Shown here piece by piece: positions 43,736-54,539 of a DNA stretch of 64,000 nucleotides. Position numbers and translations under genes: made by a program. Positions within the stretch are counted from its first letter, which is position 1, and each line of letters opens with the position of its first letter. The notes below the pieces were generated by a model. The model worked only from the letters and a program-made list of their open reading frames with translations, searched no databases and was not told where the DNA came from. Origin of the DNA: Epiperipatus broadwayi (lineage: Eukaryota; Onychophora; Udeonychophora; Euonychophora; Peripatidae); contig JAQFVV010012970.1 in NCBI GenBank assembly GCA_028023455.1, positions 188,001-252,000 of the forward strand, in the 5' to 3' direction.

Positions 43736-44056
43736 GTAAAATTTCGAATTCTTTACATTTTTATCAAAATGTGAATTTAATGTTTTCTGTATTTTCTCTA
43801 CATTTTTCTTTGCTTTTTAATATTTCTTCTGTGATTCTTTTTATATATATTTAGATACCCAAACATTTATTAATTTTAATATTATTAATTATTCAGTATT
43901 TATATAATTATTATTTTTTATTTTACCAGTTTATTTATCACTCTAGATATATATTTTTAATGGTATATTATTTATATGAATATCTCTTTTTTATTTTATG
44001 TGTCTTTAAATTAATGAGAAAACTTAAATGGTGTGTGCGTGTATATTGTTTTACAG
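43736..44056 (+). other. intron of the alpha-arrestin-type gene
   Basis: 321 bp, GTAAAA donor and TTTTACAG acceptor, phase 0. Strongly AT-rich with a T-rich 3' half. No transposon recognised inside. Confidence 0.8.
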
Positions 44057-44242
44057 AATGCGGCGGAGGCGGAAGATGAAAGAACATTAACTTGCTGTTT
44101 CCGGTTCAAACCAGAATCCTTTGAAGTGAAAGCTAGGTTACCAAAGATTGGATTTGCCATTGGTGAAAATATTCGTTTAGCTGCAGAAATAACCAATCAC
44201 GGGTCTCGATCTATTGTCTGCACTAAACTAAAATTTATTCAG
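44057..44242 (+). CDS. alpha-arrestin-type gene, internal exon (start of arrestin C domain)
   Basis: 186 bp, exactly 62 codons, between TTTTACAG and the GTATCT donor, in phase with the previous exon. It reads NAAEAEDERTLTCCFRFKPE, SFEVKARLPKIGFAIGENIR and LAAEITNHGSRSIVCTKLKF IQ. The (C)CF..F..F.V.A.L.K.GF..GE.I...AEI.N.S...V...K..(I/L)Q pattern is the first half of the arrestin C-terminal domain. The downstream exons (the rest of arrestin C and any PPxY motifs) were not found in the following 20 kb, so long introns or an exon outside the window are expected. Confidence 0.85.
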
Positions 44243-47200
44243 GTATCTTATTTTCTTATTATTACTTCTGTAATTTGTTTTCTGCTTCAAATATCGAAAC
44301 TAAAAAATGCATTTTTTTTTTACTTCGTAATATTTCAAACTATTCGTTTTTGTTTTCATAGTTTATAAGAAAAGCTAATAACGGTTTTAATGAATATTGA
44401 AATATGTTGCAGTTTTATTTTTATTTTTAAGTTTAGAAAAATTCATGTTTAATTCCAATGTTTTATTAATTCTCATATAACTTAAATAAACAGTAATAAG
44501 TTATTTGATAAATGAAACATATTTTTAATCTTCAAGGTTTTACGAACATGGTAAAAAGGTTTGTATAAAAATAGAATGCTGTATTAGAAATGTATAATTT
44601 TATGTTATAGATGTGATTGTTATTTATCCTTGACACTTTTTAAGATATGAATGTATATAAAGAAAAAAATTATAGGACCAATTGGTAACTCTCTACTTTA
44701 CAGTCTCCATTTTGTAAACTTTAATTAGTAATAGTGTTAGGAACTCCTCTTAATTCAGCAGAAATTTACCCTTAAATAATAGATGTCCTTACTACAACAT
44801 TATCAAGAATGAAAAAAATATAAATATTTGGGAAGAAATGTTTTGGTTTATTTTTGAACCATGGCTCTTCCAACCTACTGGTAGCTTGCCTCACACTGTG
44901 ATAACTAGCTAGCATATTCCTGACTCAGGACTAAGCACGCCTTACTGCATTCTACAATATTGTGGACAGTATGCCACGTTTCAACATCTGATGGTTGTCT
45001 GAACATCTGAAAGTTATTGTCTCTTCCCCCTCAAATGGACTTCCCTAAGTATGAAGATCCTCATTCTTACTGGAAATGGCAGATCCACTGGCTGAGCTTT
45101 CCAATTAGACTGTTTATACCATTGGCTATTTATTTCCTTTTATTATCATTGATCAGTTTTATTGTAAGTTGACTCCATGTTGAAAATCGTACAGAGGGGA
45201 CAAGTTCATTATTTGAAGGTGTGCTTAGATGAAGTACACAAATAGTTTTCATATATATATTCAAATAACATCACTGACACATTCACCAATTTTTTTTCTA
45301 AAAACATGATAATTTATTTGAATAAAGATCACAATCTGATAACTTATTTTTTCTACTATATGTGGCTCTAGTTAAAGATCTATCTTTCATTATAATACAT
45401 GCATAGTGGAGACAATAATAGGTAGTAGTAAAAGTAAATATGAAAAGTTAAATGGGATATAAATATCTCACTGCAGCAAACTAAAGCCAAGAAGTAACAA
45501 TACTTTGTTCAAAAAAAACTATAAAAAAAGACTGCTTCTTAGTGGAACCAATATAATATATGACTATCTCATAGATCTATCATTCCTGTTGCTATTTCAG
45601 TAGCATAACCTCTTTCACCACAGCTATTTTATTTATTATTTTAGTAACTATTGGGTGCCAAATTATAGTGCTCATTAAATTTCTATTCACTGGTTATTCT
45701 ACCCAATATTATCAGACTAATTTTATGTCACAGTGAGGGGCTTTGGATTTTGAAGCAGTGTTCTAGCATCTAATAAACCTTCCTCTAGCAGCCATTATTT
45801 GAATTTCTGTTTTACTGTCAAACTATCTTCCCAAGTTGGTTTTCATTCTAATTCAAATTGCCTGTATAATCATATAGATCTGAAACCAGTTCAGTAACTA
45901 TATGTTATGATATCTTTAGTTTTTAGCAACTATAGCCAGGATAGAGATATCTATAGTTGTTTAAATAGTAAGGACACCATAATATTGTCATACAGGAAAG
46001 TTGGCTTAAATAGAAAGTGTTTGTGTTTTTCTATTTAGGCTGTTAGCTTGATAATAAAGAAGAGAGATAAATGATGGCAGCCATTAGATTCTAAAGTTCT
46101 AGGTGCATTGTTCCAAGATCTAAAGCTTATCTCTGATGACATCCTTAAGTTTAACCTTAGTCTAAAGAACATTGGACAGATCATAACTGGATAGGGATTT
46201 TCTTTAGCAGCATCTCCTAGCATCTTTTAGTTACTAAAGCTTACAATAGGGGTGTAGCTGTTTGAAAGAAAAAGAATAGATTAGTGAATTGCTAAATGAT
46301 GAAATTTAGTTTTTCTTTTTTCACACTTTTGATGTGTCCTTTATTGTTTAGTACTATTGTGAGGTGATAGATTTGAGAGCTAAAACTGCATCTATAGCAG
46401 CAGCTTGAATGACATGACTTCTCGTGTGGCAAACCATTTGATTATTATTACTATGTCTACATAAAAACAGCTAGATATAATTATAACTTTCTTTATATTT
46501 TTTTGGCAAGTCAGGAGCTCATCAAGTTGAAGTTTCATTTCCTTATGGATCAATTTATTTCTACTTATGCAATGGGCCACAGAAAGATAATTATCCATCT
46601 ACCTTTGATAAATATTACTAGCATACCCAAGTCTATTTTTTTATAACAATGTCTTGTTCTTTTACCTGTTTTTTTAAAAGATATCAAAAGAAGATGTCAC
46701 ACACAAAGTATGTTAAAAGCTGTCAATAACTCAAGATGGAGTTTCATTACCTAAGTCTTATCTCAAACCAAAATCCCTTTTTGGATAATCAATGAAGTAT
46801 CTACAATCAAAGAATTATGGCTGTGAGTTTCAAAATAGTTTTTTGCCAGATCCAACAGTAAAACAAATTGGGTAAATTTTGTTATTGGAGTATTGTAAAG
46901 AGGTTCAGGTCAATCTATGGTGCATTCATCTGTTTCATAAATGAATTTTAAAAAGCACTGATTTATGTGAATGTGGACATACACAAACCATCAACTATAG
47001 AGTTTATGACTGTTGAATCTACATCCATAGTAAAGAATTGAAGAACTTAATGAAACCATTAGTTAATTTACCTTCTACAGATTTCTTTAAGATATTTTGT
47101 TAATAATTAAGTTGGTCTAAAAATTCCATATTTTAAATAAAATAATAAATAGTTATATAATCAGTTACATTCTCCATGTGCCACTATCTGAACATTTAAT

Positions 47201-47440
47201 CCTAAATTTTTTTATAACTCTAAAATAAATTTCCAATTTTCATATGGACTCAAACTTTAAATAAATCAAATTGATGCACCAAATATTGTATAATAACTTA
47301 GGAAGAAGTTGTTAGAATAGTACAACTAGATTGAATTGTAAAACTATATAAGACAAATAGAAAATTATTTTACTTTAGTATCTAAAATTTTAAAGAAATA
47401 AAAATACATTAGTCTGTAGAAAAGAAACGTATATAAGAAT
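44243..47440. other. AT-rich DNA, probably downstream intron, with repeat relics
   Basis: Contains a family-A relic at 45705-45960 (separately listed) and a less AT-rich patch at 44870-45120 (TTCCAACCTACTGGTAGCTT, GCCTCACAC) that faintly recalls the gypsy LTRs at 3903/6682 but could not be aligned with confidence. No further exon was recognised. Confidence 0.45.
45705..45960 (-). mobile_element. family A relic with dead ribozyme
   Basis: ATCAGACTAATTTTATGTCA then CAGTGAGGGGCTTTGGATTT corresponds to the family-A hammerhead region with stem II lost. AGCAGTGTTCTAGCATCTAA and CTGAAACCAGTTCAGTAACT follow, matching the family body (GATCTAATGCAACCCTCCAG, CTGAACTCAGTTCAGCACCC). Confidence 0.55.
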
Positions 47441-47444
47441 AGCA

Positions 47445-47720
47445 TGGTGTGATACAATTAGAAATACATTTATTTTCAACCACTATCAATTCATTGCAAT
47501 ATGGGAGTTTTGTCTGGGTTTGATCCAGGTTCTTCAATTCATTTTTTTTCTCTCCAACTCTTCCATGTTCTTATCTCAGCCATATTTCTGAATTATGGTT
47601 TCTTTCTAGATCTTACATTCTCTTAGGATCCAATTAAAATTTTAACTCTCCATCTATTGTCATCTTTTAATTCAGCTTTTTAATTATTTCTATGATGCCA
47701 ATAATACCTATTTTTCACCC
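47445..47720 (-). pseudogene. RTE-type LINE, extreme 3' end
   Basis: The minus strand reads DNRWRVKILIGS, NVRSRKKP, RNMAEIRTWKSWREKK and PDKTPILQ, matching in order the last 70 residues of the RTE copies (RWGIEILNWI, CRKRL, DEIRKCAGVMWRRE, ETFILQWI). Heavily mutated and 5'-truncated. Confidence 0.5.
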
Positions 47721-49588
47721 ATATATTTCATTTTTGATTTTTTATTAATTCCAATACCTATCTCCATACACTTATGTAGTGTGCAATATATTAGATTCAT
47801 AAATCCTTTTCAGTTACATGCCATATATCCTAGTGAAAATATGGCTGATTCCTTTTCCAAACTGTGTGCAGCACCATCTATAAATTAACAAATATGGTAA
47901 ATAGTGTCATGGTTTAGCTATTTATCACAAAAGTTGTAAGGCGTTTATGTTCCTGGATTATGTTATGATGTGAAACATAACAGTTATTACAATGTCTTTT
48001 ATACCTTCCTAGATCATCTTCAATGCTCTTGCTCCCATAACAAAATCTTGAAAATTACTTGAAAAATTTTTTGTGATTCATAAAGATTAACAATCAGTCA
48101 CATTTAATAATACTTTTGTCCAATTTAAACTCAGTTTAATGCTAGGTGTCATTCCAATTTATTTTTTTCTAGTTATCACGTTATTAAATACTTTTTATTG
48201 CTTTTGTGATAATTTGAAGATTACTAGAATATGGTGAATTGAATTATATTTATATAAAAAAAGAATTATTTTGCTTTTAGAAAATATAGCATAAATTTGA
48301 ATAAATTTATTTTGTAAAGTATTTCAAAATATAAATCTTAAACTAAATAACTAAAAATAAATAAAAATTTATTCACTACATTAAGCCAAGCTTTTGTTTC
48401 TTATTGGAACTTTATCAAGATGTTCCTCTTTTACAATCACATAACCAAACTCCTTTAGAGCAACTCCACTCAGCAGAAATTATTTACATTAAACATAATT
48501 AGTAAAATGTATATATATACTTAAGAATGAATAAATTTAGAAACTTATTACAATCTTTTTTATTTAAATTTACAAAATAATCTACAAAAATAATATATCA
48601 ATTATAATTTTAAAGTTTCCAATGAATAATCCCCCCTCCCTAATTATACTGGACCTTTAACCATATTTACATATACGAAGTTTCAGTACTTGTTAGTTTT
48701 CAAGTAAACCAAGATGGCACCTCTTATTTTTGATAAATGTACAGTTTCGAGGGCCTTTAATCTACCAAAGATGTGTTAGTTGTTAAATTAAAATAAAATT
48801 AATAAATCTATTGTTAAATTTTTTTAAAAAAAGATTAAATTCTGATTTTATTAAGGAGCTTTATTTCAAATTTTTTTTCTTATAACATGAGAAGTGATGA
48901 GATGACCTTAACATTGTCTTATTTTGGTTCAATTCAAAATGTTTCTTTTTGTCAGCAGTGTTTTTCTTTGGTAAATTGTCATAATGATACAAATTTAGGA
49001 CTTTCCTACCACGGATTGTGATGCAGTGGACTATTTCCAAAGGTATAGGATTCTGCCTTCCTGAAAAGTGTGCATTAATGATCATATTGGATTATTTTTT
49101 TATTAATAAGTTAATGCAAAAAGAAAATAAACTATAAATATTGTAATTAATTTTTCCTCAATGATTTCTTTTAAAAAAAATAACAGTATTAAAAAATAAA
49201 ATATAATTATTAAATATAACATATCCTAGCAGGCATTTTTTTTTGTAAACATTTTTGGAGCCCCAAAACTAGATTTATCAAAATTACAGGCTGCCATTTT
49301 AATTTACTTGAAAACTCGTAAGTACCAAAGTTTCAAAACAGTTTGTACAAGAAAAAAATTTAAACTAATATGTAAACAAGATGAAACATCCGGTACAATT
49401 AGTGTGTGTGGGGGGGGGGGGCATTGTTAGACTTGGAAATTTTAAAATTATAATTAAAATATTGTTTTTGTATTTTGTTTTGTAAACTGAAAAAAAAAGA
49501 ATTGCAACAAGTTTCTAAGTTTATTTATTTATTTATATATATTAGAAGAGATTTGAACTCAGACTTTCAAGCTCCCTAAAGTTATCCA
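47721..49588. other. AT-rich DNA, nothing recognised
   Basis: No supported gene. A 74-codon minus-strand frame at 48861-49085 and several G/C runs (48630, 49410-49421) were examined without recognising a family. Confidence 0.5.
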
Positions 49589-49589
49589 T

Positions 49590-49680
49590 TTCATCTTATA
49601 CAACTGATACACATGATCACATACATGTGAAAAAGATAAATGATCTTCAATATATTTATTTTTAATTATAAAATACACCA
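49590..49680 (+). repeat. fragment related to the palindrome at 30.8-31.6 kb
   Basis: ACTGATACACATGATCACAT, GTGAAAAAGATAAATGATCT and TCAATATAT match 30824-30880 (ACTGATACACTTGAACACAT, GTTGAAAAGATAAACAATCA, CCAATATAC). It shows that palindrome is a dispersed repeat family. Confidence 0.55.
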
Positions 49681-49764
49681 CATGTAATATTAATGTTTGT
49701 CTGAAAGTTTGTGATGATAACATTTTTACTTGTAAACATACTTTGGACTATTTTGATTATCTAG

Positions 49765-49850
49765 AATTAATTGTTAAATGTCTTTAAAAAAATCAGACTT
49801 TATTTAAACTTTTCAAAAATATTCTACCATTAGTAGTGTAATGGTCAGGT
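49765..49850 (-). repeat. PLE-arm end fragment
   Basis: AAAAATCAGACTTTATTTAA, CAAAAATATTCTACCATTAG resembles 60578-60630 (AAAAATATAACTTTATTTAA, CAAATATATTCAACTGTTAG), the end of the inverted PLE described there. Confidence 0.5.
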
Positions 49851-50520
49851 TTGTACATCCACGCAACAAAATCCAGAGTCCTGGCAAATTATACTAAGGC
49901 TGATCTAGATGAGGGGTTGAGACCTCGAATCAGATCGCACCTCAGCTCCTTCACCAACACTCCATGACTTACTACCCTATGAATGACATATATGAGGCTA
50001 CACTCGGAGTTTCTTAGTTCGTGTTCCGGCAATAGTAAAGGGTGGAACAAGAGACTTCGAATATTAATTAAATTATGAATAACTTAGTAAACACACACAT
50101 ACCTATGGCTGGCTAGATAATGCATATATCAATAATTAATACTATACTACAGTAGATTTGTTAGTGAATTGGTAGTGAATTACGAATATCACATTAAATA
50201 TTTAAGAGTTTTAAAATATTTAATTATAAAATATATAATAAACAATACTAATATAAGAGTGCATTGGGATTTACACATGTATCTTATAGCGATGAGAGTA
50301 GGTTCTTATCTTTTGCATACTTTATAAGAGTTTATTACAATTTAAGATTTATTACAGTTTATTCTATGGTCTATTCATGCCTTAACTATGATATGCCATC
50401 CCTACATGGTTTACCAATAGTTAAATCATATGAGAATGATAACTAATATCTTATTATTGCTTAATGAGCAATAAATGTGCTCTTTATGCAGATTGCTTAA
50501 TATAAGGTAGGTTGGAGGTT
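49851..50520. other. unclassified, moderately GC-rich then AT-rich
   Basis: 49855-50060 has markedly higher GC (GAGGGGTTGAGACCTCGAAT, CACCTCAGCTCCTTCACCAA, GTTCCGGCAATAG) and may be the end of an unknown transposon. No coding frame or tRNA fold was found. Confidence 0.4.
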
Positions 50521-50524
50521 CAGA

Positions 50525-50815
50525 TCAATGCTGAAGAAATAATATTATGGAGGGCAAACTGGCGATTTGTAGTGTAACATCCGAGAGTACGGCGCTACAT
50601 AAAATAAGTAAGAGATGTGGCCCGAATGTGCAGTTACTCATGGGATTCAGTACTCGCTTCCCATGGACCATATGACTTGCTACCTTAACATAAGTGAACA
50701 TGAAGTTCAGGTGATCAAAGTAGCTTATATAACAATCTGGACCCTCATGTTCCAGTTCTAAAAGAGAGCTGTCCGAATTAAGGATAATGGTATGGCCCTT
50801 AAAACCAAAGCCCAT
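50525..50815 (-). other. 96-codon open frame, unrecognised
   Basis: Minus-strand frame from MGFGFKGHTIILNSDSSLLE to SIILFLQH. Local GC is higher than the surroundings. It ends next to the palindrome at 50822. No motif, signal peptide or domain was recognised; the leucine-rich C-terminal third is hydrophobic. It could be part of an unknown transposon or chance. Confidence 0.2.
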
Positions 50816-50821
50816 TTTAAT

Positions 50822-51068
50822 AAAAAATATAATAAGTAAATAAGCATTTATTTTTATATTACGCTATGTGTACAATTGTATTACATTCAAAGATCAGCCT
50901 TTCAAGCTAATTGTGCATGCATCTTTTGCGAGTGGAGGGAAGTATTCATTTATTATTTAACACTCACAAAAGATGCATGCACAATTAGCTTGAAAGGCTG
51001 ATCTTTGAATGTAATACAATTGTACACATAGCGTCATATAAAAATAAATGCTTATTTACTTATAATTA
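50822..51068. repeat. near-perfect palindrome, arms ~105 bp
   Basis: ATAAGTAAATAAGCATTTAT..GTGTACAATTGTATTACATT..AGCTAATTGTGCATGCATCT is mirrored after a ~30-bp spacer (GGAGGGAAGTATTCATTTAT) by GATGCATGCACAATTAGCTT..AATGTAATACAATTGTACAC..AAATGCTTATTTACTTAT. Only one or two mismatches were seen, so it is young or maintained by gene conversion. Confidence 0.85.
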
Positions 51069-51270
51069 GGTTTCAGTTAGAGTGATGTTTAGTAAATTCT
51101 AGACAATTTCACCGACATCATTCATCCAAACATCATAAATAGTAATTTAAAGTGAGAATTCTTCTCTCACGCTTTCCTCAACAGTACTTCAGATTTGCTC
51201 ATATAAAAGAATTTGAGTTGTAGGAATAAGATGATTCCTTTTATTCCTGCATAAATACTATATCTTGTAT

Positions 51271-51356
51271 TGTGGAGGGAAGTATTCATTTATTATTTAA
51301 CACTCGCAAAAGATGCATGCACAATTAGCTTGAAAGGCTGATCTTTGAATGTAATA
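51271..51356. repeat. third copy of the palindrome arm plus spacer
   Basis: TGTGGAGGGAAGTATTCATT, then AACACTCGCAAAAGATGCAT and TTGAAAGGCTGATCTTTGAA, repeats 50934-51020 in direct orientation about 337 bp downstream with essentially no change. Confidence 0.85.
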
Positions 51357-51359
51357 AAA

Positions 51360-53108
51360 ATATAATAGCAAAGCGTATGCTGCAGCAGTGTGCTTTATAA
51401 AAACACATTCATAATGCTTTCTAAAATATAAACATTAAAATTAAAGCACTAAATCAATTGTTTCATTCTGCAAAACTACTTATATGCCTGATCATAAATC
51501 AGCACTCTTAAATCATGCTAAAAGAGTAATTACAAGTGACTGAGTTTACCCAATAATCTGTATAGTTTGTGAGAATAACTAAGGGTAGTAAAGCATATTT
51601 GGGACTTAAAATTAACCAATTACTTATAATATGCTTTAAAATATCATTCTCTTATACTTAACTAAAGAGACATTTTAATAAGCAAACCTGAATTAAACAA
51701 TAAGCTAAAACATAGTGGCTTTAATATATATATGAGTAGGTTTTCAGACCGGAGATTTATAAGGTGTGCTAATCAGCAATATAAATTAACTATGCAAGAG
51801 CATCTAATCAACTCAAAATTATGATTATTATCAATCTCCGCTCTGAGTGGCATAACATAAATAAATAAATTAACAAATATATAAAAGGGAAAATAGGCAT
51901 GACTGCAGATTAGAAAGATAGATAATTATGACAATAACTGATTACAATTATTTTAAGAAAATTATGAATTACTAATATTTATTGAGTAGGCAAGATTCTT
52001 ACAAAGATTATTATTAAAATAGAGTTACATAATTTACTTTTAAAAAGTTATTACAAGTTAATTAATTTTGATTGTTCATCATTTAGCTAGCTTTAGAAAT
52101 TAATTTAAAAGTTTAGTTTAATATTTTATAGAGCTCTGCAGGAAAAAATTTACCGATCTTACTGAGGCGCTTGATGCTGATTTTCTCCATTGGGCTAGCT
52201 TATTTGATGTCTTCTTGGCAGGCTGTAGGTCTTGAACTTCATCTCCATTTTGGATCAATTCTCTGAGGGGGAGGGGCAGCAGTTGCTCTAGCCCACGGTT
52301 CTCATTGTAAAAATAAATGAACGCATGAACCTGTTGATTGGATTTTGGAGGTTTTTATCAACTCTTTCTCATCCCCTCTCATAAGCCGTTAAGATATTTA
52401 CAATCTTTAATTTCCTGTTCTTAAATTTTAATGGCACACATTAATTTTAGCAAAGACAAAAGATCCAGCTGTAGTTATTGACAAGCAGGACCGAGTTCAT
52501 GATTTGGTCTTTGTTTTTAATATTATTTTTAAAGCATCTTTTAAATTTTGGTTCTCAGATTACCATTTAATAAAAAGTAATTCTGAGAAATCTATAACCT
52601 TTGATTTTTTTTTTAAAAAACAGATTTAAGCTGTCAACTTTCTAGCATGTACATAAGACAGATACCCATGAATTTCAGAATTATATGCGAATATCAATGA
52701 TTCTGTAAATTAAATAACTTAAAAATAATTTAGAAAGAATTTAGAAAATGTGTAATGTTTACTAAATTTATGACATTACAGTTCCTTCACATATATACAT
52801 AGGTGTGCTCCCACACATACAATGATGTTCACAACTTAAATTAATTTTAAAATTATAAATGTGTATACACTATACGCATATAAACATTAACATAACTATT
52901 ACATGGGTGCACAGATACAAATGCACGCACATATGCGTAAATATATGCTCTTACAGATTAAAACAAACTATTGTAAGCTTATATGTTTGAGCTGGGGGAA
53001 AAGATACTATGGCACATAGTAGGTGAAACAGGATGATGGACAAAGAATACTGTTTCAGTAGTAACCCACAGATTAATACAACACAATGTTTTAAGTGATA
53101 TTATTCTC
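51360..53108. other. AT-rich DNA with an unclassified GC-richer block
   Basis: A small inverted pair, TCAGACCGGAGATT (51743) and AATCTCCGCTCTGA (51832), and a GC-richer block at 52130-52400 (TACTGAGGCGCTTGATGCTG, GAGGGGGAGGGGCAGCAGTT). The latter could be part of an LTR or DNA transposon but was not identified. Confidence 0.4.
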
Positions 53109-53109
53109 A

Positions 53110-53300
53110 TTTTATTTCAAGTGTTGCTGGCTTGACCAGTGATGGTACTAACATGGAGTCTAATTCTCATGCTAGAATGATCATTGATCAGATGAGCAAT
53201 ATCTGAAGAAGAGAGAATAATAATACCACCCAAAACATATTATTACTAACAATAGAATGTATTTGAAAAGTTTAAATAAAGTGTGACTTTTTTAAAAATC
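53110..53300 (+). repeat. PLE-arm fragment related to 61690-61850
   Basis: GTGTTGCTGGCTTGACCAGT, CTCATGCTAGAATGATCATT, ATCTGAAGAAGAGAGAATAA, AACAATAGAATGTATTTGAA and AAGTTTAAATAAAGTGTGAC follow the same order as the right arm of the inverted PLE at 60529-61890, with an extra inverted start. Confidence 0.6.
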
Positions 53301-54068
53301 ATTTAGCAATATTAGATGATAGAAGGCAAAAATCAAATATGTAAAATATAACAATAAAATGATTTATTGCTTGAGAGTTTATAGGTGATACAAGTAGTCC
53401 AACATATAATCATAAGTAGTATTGTTTAAAATATAAAAGTAGTTCTAAATAGCAGATAGAAAATATTACTTTTGTATTTACTTGTAAAGTGATTTACAAT
53501 AATTGCAGAGTGCAGATGATGTGTTTATAACTTCAAAACAAGGACTCTTCAGTTCTTGGGTTTATAAATATGTTGGCATCAGTCATCATATTTAGTATAG
53601 CTTTCATTTTCTGAATTACCCATGTTTTTCATAATTAACTTCCTTCATTAGTTATATGCAAATATAGCAACCATCCATTTACATTAATTCTGCATAGGTG
53701 ACCAACTCTGTGTTAATTGCTTATTATAAATTAGCCTATTTCAAGATAGAATCAAAGTTTATTAAAAATCTTAATTAAAAATTTCAATATTGTTCTTTGA
53801 ATTAAATGTAAATAAATGTGGAAATATATCACCTCTAATGTTTGTGTGCATTACATAAGCAACCTTCATCAGTTTGACGTTAGTTGTAATTTCAGGGTTG
53901 TTGACTACATTCTAAGGTAAACAATGAAGGCATTTATTTTTGAAATGCATATATATTGCAGAGTAATTTGGAAACCTTTTATATAGTATGGCAACCATAA
54001 TAAAAATGCATTACAACAATGAGTGTAAGCTGCACATTTCATTGTATCTAATTTAAAATGTATTTATT
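53301..54068. other. AT-rich DNA, nothing recognised
   Basis: No supported feature. Confidence 0.5.
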
Positions 54069-54069
54069 T

Positions 54070-54535
54070 ATTACATGACATGTTGATAAACAGAGCAAAA
54101 CTCTCCATACAGTATTGCCACCTGTGCTAAACAGAGTAATCAATGGATGACAGAAGGCTTGTGCATAAAATCCCTATCTAATGCCTACTCATCCAATATC
54201 CCCAGACTAGTTTCTGGCTTGTGGCCTTCATCAGTGAGGAGCTTTGGATCTGAGAGCACTGCATCTAAATCTTAGGATCTAATGCAACCCTCTAGCAACC
54301 ATCTTTTATCTCTACTTAACTACAAAACTATGAGAATGAAATTGAAAACACAAAAAATATTTTCAATCTAAGCTCAATAGCTTATATAGTCATATGGGTC
54401 TGAACTCAGTTCAGCACCCATACATTTTGGTGTCTTTGGCACAGGTGGCAATACTGTATGGAGAGTTTTGCCCTGTTTATCAACAATTAATGTGCTAGTA
54501 TAGGAAATGTGATCATGTGATACATGACATGTTTT
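54070..54535 (-). mobile_element. family A element with terminal inverted repeats and ribozyme
   Basis: GTTGATAAACAGAGCAAAAC, TCTCCATACAGTATTGCCAC, CTGTGC at the left is mirrored near the right end by GCACAGGTGG, CAATACTGTATGGAGAGTTT, TGCCCTGTTTATCAAC (about 55 bp). The decamer ACATGACATG occurs at both edges and may be a target duplication. Inside is a full hammerhead, TTTTATCTCTACTTAACTAC and CTGAACTCAGTTCAGCACCC. The most complete copy of the family. Confidence 0.75.
54191..54249 (-). ncRNA. hammerhead ribozyme motif, best-paired family A copy
   Basis: Minus strand: outer stem I ATCCAA/TTGGAT (six pairs), inner stem I TCCTCA/TGGGGA (six pairs with one G.U), separated by a small asymmetric internal loop (AGC against TA). 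Core CTGATGA (plus 54228-54234), stem II GGC-CACAA-GCC, GAAA, stem III AC-TA-GT, C at the cleavage position (plus 54205). The only departure from consensus is A.A in place of G-C at 10.1-11.1. All strictly conserved catalytic-core bases are present. Confidence 0.75.
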
Positions 54536-54539
54536 TTTT

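Noticed and set aside
44870-45120. Solo LTR related to the gypsy LTRs at 3903/6682
   Set aside because: Some short phrases (TGGTAGCTTGCCTCACA) recall the LTRs but no collinear alignment could be made by eye.
48861-49085. Further arrestin exon on the minus strand
   Set aside because: Wrong strand relative to the two arrestin exons and no arrestin motif in the frame.
50525-50815. Possible mitochondrial insertion or host exon because of higher GC and a 96-codon frame
   Set aside because: No mitochondrial gene motif, splice context or known domain could be identified; kept only as an unrecognised open frame.
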